A stretch of 64,000 nt of DNA from Acanthococcus lagerstroemiae (Eukaryota > Arthropoda > Insecta > Hemiptera > Eriococcidae), in the NCBI GenBank assembly GCA_031841125.1, contig CM063106.1, forward strand, positions 11,904,001 through 11,968,000. The letters run 5' to 3'. Positions 11,291-23,189 of the stretch are shown here, one piece after another (positions within the stretch are counted from its first letter, which is position 1; every line of letters begins with the position of its first letter). The position numbers and the translations under genes are program-made. The notes under the pieces were generated by a model, which was not told where the DNA came from, did not search any database, and was given only the letters and a program-made list of their open reading frames with translations.

Positions 11291-13030
11291 AGAACACTTA
11301 AAAAAGAGCCAAGTTTTACCAAACCTCAAACATGCCAGCAAGAGTCTTAAAGAGTATCAGGGACCCTTAAGAGTAAACGAGGCCTGTGAATGAACAGTTA
11401 TAGTGAGTTTTGACAAATTTAAAAGAATCTTACAGACGCTCAAATAAGTTTGCAGAAGTCTTTAAAGACTCAGAGTAAAGGGAGCAAGGTGACGCACTTA
11501 AGGTCTTAACGCCCATTACTTCTCTCCTTTGCGCCAGTAATTAAAAATTAAGTTATGATTAAAAACTACAATATACCAGCTAACTTTGGCCGCTAGTTGG
11601 AAATTTCTAAACTAAGTTGAGAACGATCAATGACGTTACCCCTCATTTTTTTCATGGATGCAAGATGACTGAACAATGTGGGCAAGATGGTTACAAATAA
11701 AAACACTTCTATATATTTGTAAAAAAAAAAAAAAGGTCGTTTATTATTTGCCCTCTTATCAACTGGCGTAAAGGGGAGAAGCTATGGGGGTTCAAATCTA
11801 AAGCGTGTTGTCTTGCTCCCTCTATACTTTATGTAAAATTATAAATCGTAAGGACCGTTTTCACGTGATAACGAATATCTCTTAGACTATACAACGAAAC
11901 GGGACGAAGTTTCGCAAAAAAGGATGTGTTTTGGTCGTTCTTTCGATAGTTTGCATCAGTGTTACCAAATAAGAAACGCAAGATAGGAAAGAAAAACAAT
12001 AATTATCTCGCTTCTATGTGTCATTCCCCACCCCTACGTTCTAATAAGTCTGAAGGAGTCTTCAGGAATTGTGATCAAGTCTAGAAAAGTGTTATTAATC
12101 AAATGAAGGCGTGAAGTTCAAAACATCTTGCACGCCAACTTTTGCAAAAGTGGTTTTGTTCATGTAAACTGTTCTAAGAACCGCCGCCCATATAATACTA
12201 TCCTAAGTGCCCATAGAGCCTCAAAGTACTTCTAATTACAACCCAAAAATCGCAGCACGCACACATGTGCCGGCGAGCGATCCATGCATAACATCCTAAC
12301 TCCGTTTGATGTTGATGGCACTGAGGATGTTTTGCTTTGTCTTTCCCATGAACTTAGGATGTGCACAACGCCAACCCACATTTTCCCAGCTTAGGCATAA
12401 CTGAGCCCTAAAATTTGTATATGGACATGTGTATGAAGCTTCAGAGAATTGGCCACCCTTCACCTCAGCTGAAACAGTTTTTTGCTTCTCCTGTAAACTT
12501 TTGATATTGCTACATAGGATGTATTGAACTTCATGCTTTCAAATTTGGATAAGTCCTCAGGTGTCTTGAACAATCTTAGCGAATCTTAGAAAGTTTGGAA
12601 GAGCCATAAAGAGCGTCTACTTGCCTCGAACAGGCGTGAAAAAATCGTTATGGATCTTTGATCAAGTTTTGAAGAGTCTTGATAAAGTCTGGAAGAATTG
12701 TAGAAAGTCTTGAGCTAGTTTTAAACAAGAGCCTTACTACGTCTTAAGGACAATTTTCAAAGAATACTGGCGTGTCTTAGTTTTAAAGCGTCTTAGAATG
12801 TAATGTAAGTCTAGAAAATCTGCAAAAGTCTTAACGAGCCATAATCAAATCCAGAAGGGTCATAAGCACAAAGAGTCATAAACGAATATTGGACAAATTC
12901 AGCCAGTTTTGAACAAACTTGGAAAAGTCTTACAAGAGTTTTAAGCAAACCTGAGGCAGTCTAAAATATTTGTACTTAAGAATTGAAGATTGAAGAGTCG
13001 TAGCTAGTTTCGGAAACTGATTTACCCCCT
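11290..13030. repeat. Degenerate AGTCTTAA-rich quasi-periodic repeat
   Basis: Phrases such as AGTCTTAA, GAGTTTTAA, GTCTTGA and AAAGAGTC recur every 15-25 bp, strongly diverged. Blocks are 11300-11480 and 12540-13000. The same texture returns at 13440-13510, 14750-14860, 31890-32160 and 32480-32720. It looks like an old, heavily mutated short-period satellite. Stretches between blocks hold nothing else that I can identify. Confidence 0.5.
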
Positions 13031-13542
13031 TCCATGAGGGGGAGAATTAAACGGCATTATGAAAACTGAAACTCTTCAAAAATTAGGACCCAGTCGAGAA
13101 TATATGAATTAAAAAACTTTGACAGCGTATTTTGGGAAAGATACTAATTTTCAGTCAGTAAAAAGAATAGCAGAAAAAATTATTCGAGACTATAATTACC
13201 TATATCGCTTACCTACGCTCTCAAGTACTTTTGTGATGGGAACAATGATCCAAGTACTCAGAAGGGGAGAAGGATGCTATTCGATTCTTACACATTCCGA
13301 ATTGGCCCTTTAAAAGGACTGCTTCCTTGATCTGTCACTACCTTAAGGGGAAGGGTTACAAGTCACACAATACTAGTATTAACCCAGTTGTAAGAAATGT
13401 TAACGAGATAATACCCTCTTGCAGATTCTCAGCAAGTATTGATACAGGTTTGAGGATTCCTAACGAGTCTGGCCAAGTCTAACTACCGTCTGCGAGAGTT
13501 TTAACGCCGCTTCATAAACTGTATTAAATTACGATACTACGG

Positions 13543-14745
13543 CGGTCCAAAATTTGGCATTTTTGAACTGTTTTGGCTTCCAGTGGCAACTTGTTCTTTC
13601 CGGTCTAAAATCCATCAGCCAAAATTTGCTTGACATCGAAAAGTTTAGAGGGGTCTTACCAAATAAGTGGGGAGGTCAAGTTTAATGTAGGATTTCCATA
13701 ATGAAATCTGCAATTTTCCATCGAAGATTCCGAAACATTGAGTTCGGTCCAAAATATTAGTTTGACTGTAAAAATTCGTTCTCATAGTTTAGGGATGGAG
13801 CCCATAGCGAGAATATTAAGGGAAAGTTAATTAAAAGGTCAATGGTCTCTGTTGACTTTGGAATAAAAAATGCCTTTTTTTGAACTTTGAACATTACAGA
13901 CTACGGAACCCGAATAAAAGCATGAAAACGATTAGCGCCTATTTAGATTTCAAAAACGTTAGTTCCATATATGAAATATTTTTGGTCCGAGCCCCCTTTT
14001 CGAAGGCTCTATTGAGAGAGGAGAATCTGAAAATCGCAGATTCGTTTTTTGAGGTTATCTTGATGGTAACCCCTGTCAATAATATAGTTAAAAAGGAGCA
14101 TGGACGAGAAACAACATAGAGCTTTAAGTATGTCGATAATGGGGTTTCTGTAAACGCTGAATTTGTTTTTGAAGATATTTCTCATATTCCATAGTCTCCG
14201 AAGACCATTATTTGGGAGGGATAAATCAGGAGGAAAAACTTTTAAATTAATTCAGCGCCTACAGAAACCCTATTATTGACATAATGTTGAATAATTTCAA
14301 AATTTTAACGCCCTTACTCTCTATGGTCCAACGTTGGTAGGGGTTACAGTCAAGAAACAAATTCAGTATCTCCCAAAGCCCAATTTTCGATGTAATTGAC
14401 CGTATTAATTGGAATTTTTAGGTCATTGCACCCTCAGTGAAGCCTTCAAAATGGAGGTTTGGACACTGCAGTTTGTAATGTTCAAAGTTGAAAAAGGTAC
14501 ACTTCTTACCCCAAAGTCAACAAAGGTCATTAACTTTTGAATTTACTTTTTCAAAAAATTCTCGGTGATACTACATCCTTATACTGAGTACAATTTTTGA
14601 CGGCCAAACCCAATCTTTTCAACCGAACTCTGTTATAGAAATCTCAGAGCAAAATTTCAGATTTCCTTACAGAAATCCTATGTTAAAATAACCCTCTCTC
14701 CTAGAAAGGTCCCTTGAAATTTCAAGAATCGCCAAATATTGGACT
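13543..14745. mobile_element. 1.2-kb foldback (inverted-repeat) element
   Basis: The left half is mirrored by the right half. TTGACTTTGG and TGAACTTTGAACATTACA (13853-13902) correspond to the complement of TGTAATGTTCAAAGTTGAA and CCAAAGTCAACAAAGG (14475-14530). The centre is near 14130-14280, where GGGTTTCTGTA faces TACAGAAACCCT. The ends GTCCAAAATTTGG and CCAAATATTGGAC are also complementary. No intact ORF; the short frame at 13880-14119 lies inside one arm. Family not identified. Confidence 0.7.
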
Positions 14746-14879
14746 GTCTTAGTTAACACAATCTCAAAACCTACTTAAGGAGTTTTAACGAGTTTTGATA
14801 CATTCTTAACGAGTCGTAAGACATCTTAAAAAGACTTATGTGAGTTTTAAAAAGCTTAGTGTCTGTATTGGAGTGCGAG

Positions 14880-15960
14880 TGAACTTGGTAATATTCCATC
14901 TGTAAGGTCTGCCAATTCACTTTTTCTTCTTCTGTAGTCCAGAAAGCTTTCGGCGGCTGTTATGCCTTCATCAGTGGAGTACTCTAAACGAAACTTGTCT
15001 CTTGTGGTCCTGTAGTCATAGTCGAGAGTAGTACCGTATGGTGAACCTGTTTAGTTGTGTGCTCCTATTGGTTGTCTGTGATTGTGCAGCGGATTGGACA
15101 GACTGCACGGCGACTTTTCTCGCCACCTGGCAATACTGCTTCCCTCGCTTAAGGCAATCAAGCAGTGGACACTAGTAACATTCAGAGAGGGGAGAACAAG
15201 ATGCGTACTGAGTCGCCACAACAATTTTTTTTAGAATAAACGTTTCTACACAGAAACCGCGATGTTCTCCAGACCACAGAGCAATACTTACTAAATGGCA
15301 TACATAGCCGAATATTTTCATGGGAAAAAAATATATTGTCTACGCATCAGTGTTGCCACATGGTAAGCTTTTAAAAACAGGTCAACTATTTTGGCCCATC
15401 CTGTACTATCCCAGTCAATAAATAATCGTTCACGTTTGTTAATCTTATGATTATTTTTCATTAGTTCTTGTCTGTTGGAATCGAAAATAGAATAAATTAA
15501 CCAAATAATTTCGCAGAAGCCAATTATTATTCAGTTTTTCTGACAAAAACTTGAACATATTATTAGGACTGGCACTCAGTAAGTACCCAGGAGAGAGGTA
15601 TCGGGAGTCATAGCTCCTCTTTTCACTGTGTTCTGAGTTAGGCAAGTAATTTAAGAGTAACAGAAGAAAAGTAAAAATTGAAACTATTTTTCAAACCAGA
15701 GTTCAGTAACAACACATTAAATTAGAAAAGTTCGTCCATAGAAGGGGCCCTATCCAATAAGTCTGCAGCCTAGAAGAAAAAGTCACTCGGAAGGTAAAAT
15801 CTCCCTCGAGCCGGACTCAGTGCACGGAGTAACACGCATTTGTGTTTCAGTGTTGGCATTTCCCCAGATTAAACATTCGATTTCCTGTTCACATACTCGA
15901 ACGTATTTAGCAGTGTAATACAATATAAGTCCGAAGCCTATAAAAATCACGAAGCTACGG
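14880..15960. other. Intergenic sequence with one tiny secretory-like ORF
   Basis: Mostly featureless. At 15038-15175 (+) a 45-codon ORF starts MVNLFSCVLLLVVCDCA, with a hydrophobic signal-like start followed by four more cysteine or tryptophan residues. It has no homology that I recognise and may be chance. A phrase near 14940-14980 (AAAGCTTTCGGCGGCTG) may be part of an old repeat. Confidence 0.3.
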
Positions 15961-16423
15961 TCAAGGGTGGTCGTTGAAAATCGAATTAAAAGAGACAGAG
16001 AATCGGGTTTTCGTCATTACGGATCTGCACACAGAAGTTAAAAAATTGAACTTTGGAAAATTGGACAGAAAATCTCGGGTCCGATTGACACGTGGCGAGG
16101 AGGAAATTGCACGACTTTGGCTCGCTGCATCGACTGCCTCGATGTTATTAACCCTTTTCGACTTCAAATGACAGAAGACACCGGCTCGACCTTTAAGCAC
16201 GCCTATTTCAAGCAAGCTGAAAGTTACATGTAAAGCTGCACTACCGTATGCTATACACCAAATGATGTTGTATGGATTCTCACCTTCGGGGCGATGAAGC
16301 TCGGACCCATAAAACGCCTGGTCGTACGCGTTACATAATTCACACCACACGAAAATACCAAACAGGGTAGCTGAGACTACCGAGTACATTGTTCGATGAT
16401 GTCCTAGCCTCGATATCACTGAT
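15961..16423 (-). CDS. Candidate terminal exon of a multi-pass membrane protein, unrecognised
   Basis: A good 3' splice site (TTTCAG, ending at 16424 on the minus strand) opens a 154-codon frame that runs to a TGA at 15961. The start of the frame carries two hydrophobic segments. One is around MYSVVSATLFGIFVWCEL; the second is around IIWCIAYGSAALHVTFSLLE. Between them is a short polar loop (YDQAFYGSELHRPEGENPYN). The tail is basic and polar. This is what a 3- or 4-span membrane protein exon looks like, but I do not recognise the family. No upstream exon was found with confidence, and an earlier splice donor could end the exon near the KSKR residues. It is not covered by any of the repeat families seen here. 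Confidence 0.45.
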
Positions 16424-16434
16424 CTGAAACACAC

Positions 16435-17143
16435 AAAATCATCATGTTAAATGGTTCAACATACGGTGTTTTCCGACTGAGTATGTCGAGTCGATAAGAT
16501 AAAAACTTTATGTACATGTACGCCTATACTGAAGACTGAAGGGGCAATAGTTCTTTAAAGTTTGAAAAATGAATCTTCATTGCAAGTCTGAGTATTGATT
16601 TTAATCGAAGATTATCAGTGGGAAGAAAAACGAAACGGCAACCAAGATTCACCGAGCTGAATTGACTACTGATATTGAAGAGGCGATATTAGTTTTAGAA
16701 ACCTAATCATAAAACTTGAGCACACTTTTCGAAGTGCACAACTTTCAATTTTCATAATCCCTCAATTTTTGAGCTAGACATCAAGTGGCAAGAATGATTT
16801 CTGACACATTTTCAGTTACGATCTATTGCTACTCTTCAAAACAGGTAGCAAAGAAGTTATCACGAACAAAATTCAGTTACAAAATTTGGAAAATTTCATG
16901 ATATTTTGCAATATTTGAAAATTTTTTAATGAAAAATTCACTGAGGTAAATGTCATTCCTTGTGAATGGTGGCTATGAATCGCGGCTACTTTGAAAGGGA
17001 AACAAAAATTATCATCACCAGTTTTTGCCTCTCTTGAAAATTGAAGGCGTTATTAGACGTGAAAATTGTACAATTGTACAATTTTATTACAATTTTAGAA
17101 TTGGTAGAGTTCTTTCATTACCAAAGGTAATTAGTTCAGTCCG
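16435..17143. other. No recognisable feature
   Basis: AT-rich. Could hold an intron of the candidate membrane gene, but no upstream exon could be placed. Confidence 0.35.
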
Positions 17144-17147
17144 TTAA

Positions 17148-17455
17148 CCCCTTGACCACGGTCGAGACATACATGTCCCACCAAAGTTTTAAAAATTACT
17201 CTGGGACTACTATGTCCCAAAATTAAATGCATTTCATGCTAACTTTTTCAATTGAGACAACATTGTTTGAGTTATTATCACTATTTTCTCTGAATAAAAC
17301 ACTAATGGGACATATTTGTCCCAGGCCCACCTCTTGTTACTGAGGGGAGTAAAAATTCTGGAACTTGGGGGACAACTTCTTTACATCACCTGTAGCACGT
17401 TTATAACCTATTTTTCAAATTTTTGTACGCGAATAAAAAAGTCGTGGTCAGTGGG
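17148..17455. mobile_element. Possible piggyBac-like MITE, 308 bp
   Basis: The ends CCCCTTGACCACG and CGTGGTCAGTGGG are near-inverted. TTAA lies immediately left (17144-17147), but the right flank reads CTGA, so one target duplication is lost or absent. Internal phrases TACATGTCCCA and TGGGACATATTTGTCCCA are self-complementary. The TTAA-CCC start suggests piggyBac, tentatively. Confidence 0.4.
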
Positions 17456-17521
17456 CTGAATTTCTGTTGAAATGCAATTCCCCTTTAAAACGTTTTACAA
17501 GTAGATTTTTTCTCTAAAAAA

Positions 17522-18102
17522 ATGGCTTCGTGTCCGGGGGGGGGGGGCATGGAAATTTCTATCAACAACCCGGCTGCAGACTGTAGTCGCATAGGATGCA
17601 ACAAATATCAACCACCGAACTGGTGTCGGGGGGGGGGGGTTACGGTTTTCGAGCATGTTGGGATAGCGTTACTTCGCTCAAGTATACCCATGGCTGGAAG
17701 AAAATGGAAATGTCAACCACTGACTGAACTGTCACCATGAAGAGCTAAAGAACTGCTGTGAGCTGATCTGGGCTGGAAATTAGAAGAGAAAAGGAGAACT
17801 GCAGTCGCGCAGGTGCAGTAAAGATCAAGATCAATGAGCACATGGCTGGAGTTACGGTTTCCGCTCAAGTATACCTATGGCTAGAAGAAAAATTAATTTC
17901 CGTGGAAATGTCAACCACTGAATTCGTTTCGGGGGGATAGTTACGGTTTTTGCTCAAGTATACCCAGTAGTAAAAGCATATAAAATGCTACAATGAATTT
18001 TCATGAGAATGTCAACCACTGAATTCGGGTCGGGGGCGGGGGGACGTTACGAGGGAAACGTTACGGTTTTCGCTCAAGTATACCGAGTAGTAAAAGCATA
18101 TA
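17522..18102 (+). repeat. TTTCCATGGAAA mosaic repeat array, copy 2
   Basis: Same blocks as 1-900: GGAAATTTCTATCAACAAC, CTGCAGACTGTAGTCGC, AAGATCAAGATCAATGAGCA, CAAGTATACC, and AGTAAAAGCATATAAAATGC. Two poly-G tracts (about 17536-17547 and 17628-17638) interrupt it. The last unit is split by a mariner-like element at 18103-18672; the rest of the unit resumes at 18673. Confidence 0.75.
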
Positions 18103-18672
18103 CTATGGGTGTTCAGTAAGTAAGGTTCCCATCAAAATAACTCGAGAATGAATGAATGAAATTTATTTTTGAAGAAAGATTCGAAAAGTAAATCAAAAAC
18201 ACTACAATTCTATGCATGTAGGGGCCACCTTTATTGATGCATTCGTCCCAGCGTAGTAACCAAACTGAAAATTGCATCGCGAAAGAAATTTGCGCCGACT
18301 TGGGCTAGTCACTGATGGGCTTTACTTCTTCATTTGCGAACACCTTTTGGGCAAGTTGTTTTTTAAAAGGGCCGCACACATGAAAATCAGGCAGACTCAA
18401 GTTCGGAATGTATGGCGGATGTGGCAAAAGACCAAATTTCAGAGATCGTAATAAAAATTTAATCATCGAACGTTGTTTCATTCTGGAGGAACTCGACACT
18501 TCCCAATCCATCTTCAGAAAATGATAACTCGTCACAAAATTAACGAAATAACTTGCAACTCAAAATATGAAGTGATAAGGCTATAGACAGTGTTGCCCCA
18601 AAAACGTATCAAAAAGCCTCTTTTCGTTCTCGAGTTATTTCGATGGGAACTTTACTTACTGAACACCCATAG
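18103..18672 (-). mobile_element. Internally deleted mariner-like element
   Basis: Inverted ends CTATGGGTGTTCAGTAAGTA (18103) and its complement (ending 18672), flanked by TA at 18101-18102 and 18673-18674. The minus strand encodes a C-terminal transposase piece (18535-18305) with HPPYIPNLSLPDFHVCGP, matching the mariner block that usually reads HPPYSPDL-x-x-x-D(Y/F). The N-terminal half of a mariner transposase is missing, so the element is dead. Confidence 0.85.
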
Positions 18673-18869
18673 TAAAATGTTAAAAAAAAAGAGTAATCTG
18701 ACCCAGAAATTAAAAATTTGCTTGTCATAATAATTAAAAGGTAGCCCTATTTAAATAATGTACAAGAGGATATGACCATGTTCGGCGTTAAAGGCTCCTA
18801 AAATCTAAGATTGAAAAAATACTCGATAGGAAATTGAAAAAAAAAGTTTAGGGGTGGATGGAGCTCCAA

Positions 18870-19610
18870 AGTAGGTCTAATAGAGGTCTGTTAATAGAAT
18901 GATGTTCTTCACTCAGTATTAATCAAATAAATGTCATGTGACAAGCAATTTCTATGGTTTTCAGAATCACTGACCCAATTTTTGAGATATATGTTTAGAC
19001 GCATCTTCGCACCCTAAAGATTCCATAAAGAGTTGATAGGTACCTAAAAATTGGCATTAGTAGCCTCCAATATCTCGAATATAAGGTTTCTTGAGGCGTT
19101 GAGTCCATTCCTGAAGGTTTGTTAGTTGTAATTTCTTTCAGTAGGCTCCACAGGGAGCTAAAATCTCAGCCCACATATTAAAATTTTAACATTTCGAGGT
19201 GTAGTCCCTATGGAGTCGTATGGGTAGAGGTTACACCTAAAATAGCCCTACAAATAAATTCAGAGACTCGAGAAACCCTTTATCTAGTGCCATTGATACT
19301 CTAATATTCAATGTTTATATTTTCAGGTGGCAGCTTTCTGTAGACTGGATAGGTGTCACAGCTATAATGTCTCCCGAAATGAACTATAGGCAAGTCAAGG
19401 AACCCTATAGTTGATATATTGGAAGCTACTAGCCATATTGTCATGTGTTCACCCCCTATGAATTTCTTATGGCGGGCGCATCTCAGAATTTCTTAAAAAT
19501 GAGTTTAGTGAGTTTGAATAACATAGAAATTGGTTATCACGTGCCATTTATTTGATTAATATCGAGTCGAGGACATCATTAGTAGATACAGAATATAGAT
19601 CTATTTTGTA
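18870..19610. mobile_element. 0.74-kb foldback element
   Basis: Three pairs of phrases are inverted about a centre near 19240. TATTAATCAAATAAATG (about 18918) faces CATTTATTTGATTAATAT (about 19546). CAATTTCTATGG (18946) faces CATAGAAATTGG (19523). TAGCCTCCAATATCTCGA (about 19060) faces TATATTGGAAGCTACTAGCC (about 19415). No ORF. Family not identified. Confidence 0.65.
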
Positions 19611-20690
19611 GCCCCATGTACCCATTACACAAATTCTTTTGCAAGAGATTTTCTGTCGAGTTTCTTGTAACGTTACGAAAGAAAACTTTTTATTTATTTT
19701 TTTAAACTCGGATTATTTATGTAAAGTAAGTCAGTATTTGTGGTTCATTCTGTGCGTGGGTTCGACCTTTCTAAAGGATTTTATTATGGAATCTAAGAAT
19801 ATCAACCATTTACTCGTAGTCTAAGAATTTACAAGAAAAATGTACTCGTATTGCGTTAAAAATGTCATATATATCTGTAATTTCTGATAATTCCACAATT
19901 ATAGTCACTCCATCAAGAAACACTGAAGCCACATTTGCCGGGGGGGGGGGAGAGGGAATCTACTTGTCAGATGTTTCAAAAGAAAACGAATTTTTTTATT
20001 ATAGTAGAATCAATATTATCGAGAGCTTCATCCCTCTTTCACACCGGCTTAAATTTTTCTGTTTCAATAAATGTTGATTACCAGGTTTTTACATCAAAAT
20101 ACACCGCGCATTCTCTCGTAGGAGCAAAAATTGGAGGGGGGATAAAATAAGTGCCACCCTATTCCCCACGCATACTTTTCACGAATGTCTCTTGACGTCA
20201 CTCTTTTCCTTCTTTTCGGGGAAAGTTTTTATTTATAAAAAAAAATATCAGTATCAGAAATGTTTGCGATATTTCTCCTAAATTGGGATAAATATTTAAT
20301 TTTTAAATATCCCTCGAGTCTGATAAATTTTTATAGGTTGTTGCAACTCTTCTCTGTGAACAGACTGTTCCACCTATTTTATCTGTTTATAGCTATGATA
20401 AGAAGGAAATCAACCGAGGAAGTAAGTTCTGAAGGTTCTGAACTGCTTTTAATATAAGATAAGGCAAAATATCCATTATACTGTTGAGGTAAGTTGACTC
20501 TTATGTGACTGAAGAAGGATCATTCTTTTGAGGTACCATATAGGTGACGTCTTTTTATTTATTTATTTTAAAAAAATACACATTAAGTGCAACTCATATT
20601 AATGCCACAACAATCAACCGTCTCGTATTTAGCAATATATACAACGTGTTTGTTGAAATGGATCCCCCTCAGGTAATATTTAGGATGCAG
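19611..20690. other. Intergenic, no supported gene
   Basis: AT-rich with a poly-G tract at about 19940. Short ORFs overlap in several frames without domains. Confidence 0.35.
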
Positions 20691-20799
20691 AGTTTAATTG
20701 ACGAATGACAGGAGAAGTATTTTATATTTCAAAGTTGCTCACAATTGTGACTGAAAAAATTTTCGCTCTCAGAAGGGGAATGTAGTATCCTTGAAATTT

Positions 20800-21150
20800 C
20801 AGAGGGAAAGGAATGGAGCAAATGACTAAAGTAGGAATTTTCTGAGTCTCTGATCGTATCAGATTTTCGACCTGACGTCAATGTGGGGTTTAAAATGTGT
20901 AAAAATTGAGCAAAATCTACTTAGTTTTGAATATTAAGCAAACAGTCAAAGTAGGGGGCTTTAGATTTTCGATCAACCCCCAATTTGGGGCATAAAATTT
21001 TTCAAAATTGTGCAAAATTGACTTGGTTTTGAAAGTTGAGTGAAGTGTCAACGTAGCTCTTTTTTACGTTGCCTTGTGATTTCGAATACCGTATCCGATT
21101 TTCGATCACCTCCCAATTTGATTCGATTACCTTTCGATTTCAAATTTCAA
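20800..21150. repeat. Imperfect tandem repeat, unit about 95-130 bp
   Basis: Three diverged units share GATTTTCGA(T/C)C, CCCAATTTGGGGCATAAAAT (or GTGGGGTTTAAAATGTG), AAAATTG-x-GCAAAAT, ACTTAGTTTTGAA (or ACTTGGTTTTGAA) and GTCAA-GTAG. GATTTTCGA recurs at about 20870, 20966 and 21093. Non-coding. Confidence 0.6.
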
Positions 21151-22500
21151 ATTGAATGTTCCCAGAGCTGAAAAATTTTTCAGTCGAAATTACGCGTGCA
21201 ACTTCTGATGTATTGGATGTGTCTTTTGTCGCTTATCAATTAGGGCATCGAGAGACAATCCGGGCTGGGAGGAAACATTAAAGAGAGATATAAAATTAAA
21301 AAAAAAACTAAATATATTTTTTTCAAGCATTTCATGTATAAAATGACCGTAATCTAATTACAATCGAACCAGTTAGTTTTCGGATCTTGTATCAAAAAAT
21401 CATTAAACTTGGTCTTCTTCTTCACAAGTAACAGAGGTAGGTGAATTTCCACTGTCATTGACACCGAAACATCAACGATTCAATTTCAAAAATACACCGA
21501 GCATGGCTCACTTTCACAACAAATGTTTACAGAAGATCAAAAATAAGGTTAATACATATTTGAATTCGAAAGCAATCTGAAAGTTACCGCTTCCCCCGCA
21601 AAACAGAATCAAGTGTCCAGTACTTTCCATACACCTTATGCCGTCAGAAAGACTCATCAAGCACCAAAGTCTTTTTTCGCATCAACTTTAGTTCAAATTT
21701 TTCGAACACGAATACTCGATGCCAAAGATACAATCCTTGAACATTTTAACCGTTTCGGTGATCTAGCTTTCACTCGAGAGTCACCGAAACCGAATATCGA
21801 AAAGAACGCTGAAAAAACATGCTCATCGAGCTTACGGCGAAAAGCTGTGCCCAAAATGAAAATCATCCGATCATACCTGACTTGAACTACGATGACGTGC
21901 GCTGGCTAGTGCCTGGGTTAATGTTGAAAGTGAACAACGAATTTTTTCATCTCAGTTTTCAACTAGACTGGAATTTTTGATTTCCACTTCTGTTTCTCAC
22001 TTGGTTCGGTATTCAGCTCTCTCACGATTACATTATTCTTCTCTTTGTTTTCTTTTCTGGATAAACTAGTCTTATTACGAATACACACTACTCAGATATC
22101 TTGAATTCTTCTTTCTGAATAAATTCTTCCATTGGGAAAAAGGTTCTTCGATTGTAGTAAATGAGCTTGGAGAAAATGCCTTACTTCTTTTTGTACCTAG
22201 GTCTGCGATCATTTTGAAGATGATAGAATGAAAATGCTTTAATGAATTCTGGCACCCCTGAAAAATTAAGGCGATAAGTCGTGTGTGGAAATGTGATGGC
22301 AATTATTAACGCTGTGCAGTTGCACCATCTCTGAAGAGATGGGCCGACATGGCTCAGTTGAAAGAATGATAATATAGGTATTGAAACATTTTCACCGTTC
22401 CTAACACAATACCTTCGAGTTTTTCTCTCAGCGTGGAGTTGAGGAGCAGTTTTTAATGTTGTTACACTCTCCTAGTATCTCAACTAGTAGGTTGCATTTC
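21151..22500. other. Intergenic, no supported gene
   Basis: A 90-codon frame at 21613-21885 has no recognisable domain. It spans a small hairpin (GTTTCGGTGA near 21752 facing TCACCGAAAC near 21780), so I do not call it. Otherwise nothing is seen. Confidence 0.35.
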
Positions 22501-22519
22501 TCCACTTTTGACATGGATA

Positions 22520-22905
22520 TGTCTATTGGCTATAGCCTTCCTTCCTATTTCCAAGCGACACCAATTCCGACCGACACTGAACTTGATTCCAGATCAGTTC
22601 AATGTTCAGTTCAGGTGCGTATTGCGCGTGAAGCCAATCAGTACGATTTAGCTTTTCCTGGTCACAATTCACTTCAGTGGGCCACATTTCCATGGGAATT
22701 ATTTTTGCTTCTAGCCATGTGCTCATTGATCTTGATCTTTGCTGCGCGGCTACAATCTGCAATCGATTAATCCCCCCCCCCCTCCGATACGCCGTGTTGT
22801 CAATCGAAATTTCCATGGAAAATTTTTAGGATATTTCCTTCTAGCCATGTGCTTATTGATCTTGATCTTTGCTGCGCGGCTGCACTCTGCAGCCGATTAT
22901 AATTG
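22520..22905 (-). repeat. TTTCCATGGAAA mosaic repeat array, copy 3 (inverted)
   Basis: The opposite orientation of the blocks at 1-900: GCCATGTGCTCATTGATCTT, GATCTTTGCTGCGCGGC (twice, about 22731 and 22862), GAAATTTCCATGGAAA (about 22806), and a poly-C tract at about 22771. Two overlapping ORFs (22456-22770 + and 22816-22523 -) are repeat shadows. Confidence 0.75.
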
Positions 22906-23189
22906 ATATAAAAGACATATCCGTGTACTAATGTACCTATTGGGACGAGGATTATCAGGAAAATTATTTTCTCAAATAAGTTATTTAAAGTACTGAAGTA
23001 CTGTGTTAGAATGAGTAAAGCAGGTTGAAAAACTTCTATTTATGCTGAATTGAACTTTACCCCAATAAGTGTAATAAGAGTTGAAAAAAGTGATGGCGGA
23101 ATAACTATGTCGCCGAACTTCTGCAAATGTGCATCACACATTACAACCACACCGCGAGTAACAATTTACAAAAATAATATCATAATTTA

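Noticed and set aside
22456..22816. Overlapping ORFs of 104 and 97 codons on opposite strands
   Set aside because: Both lie within the TTTCCATGGAAA mosaic array and translate its repeated words.
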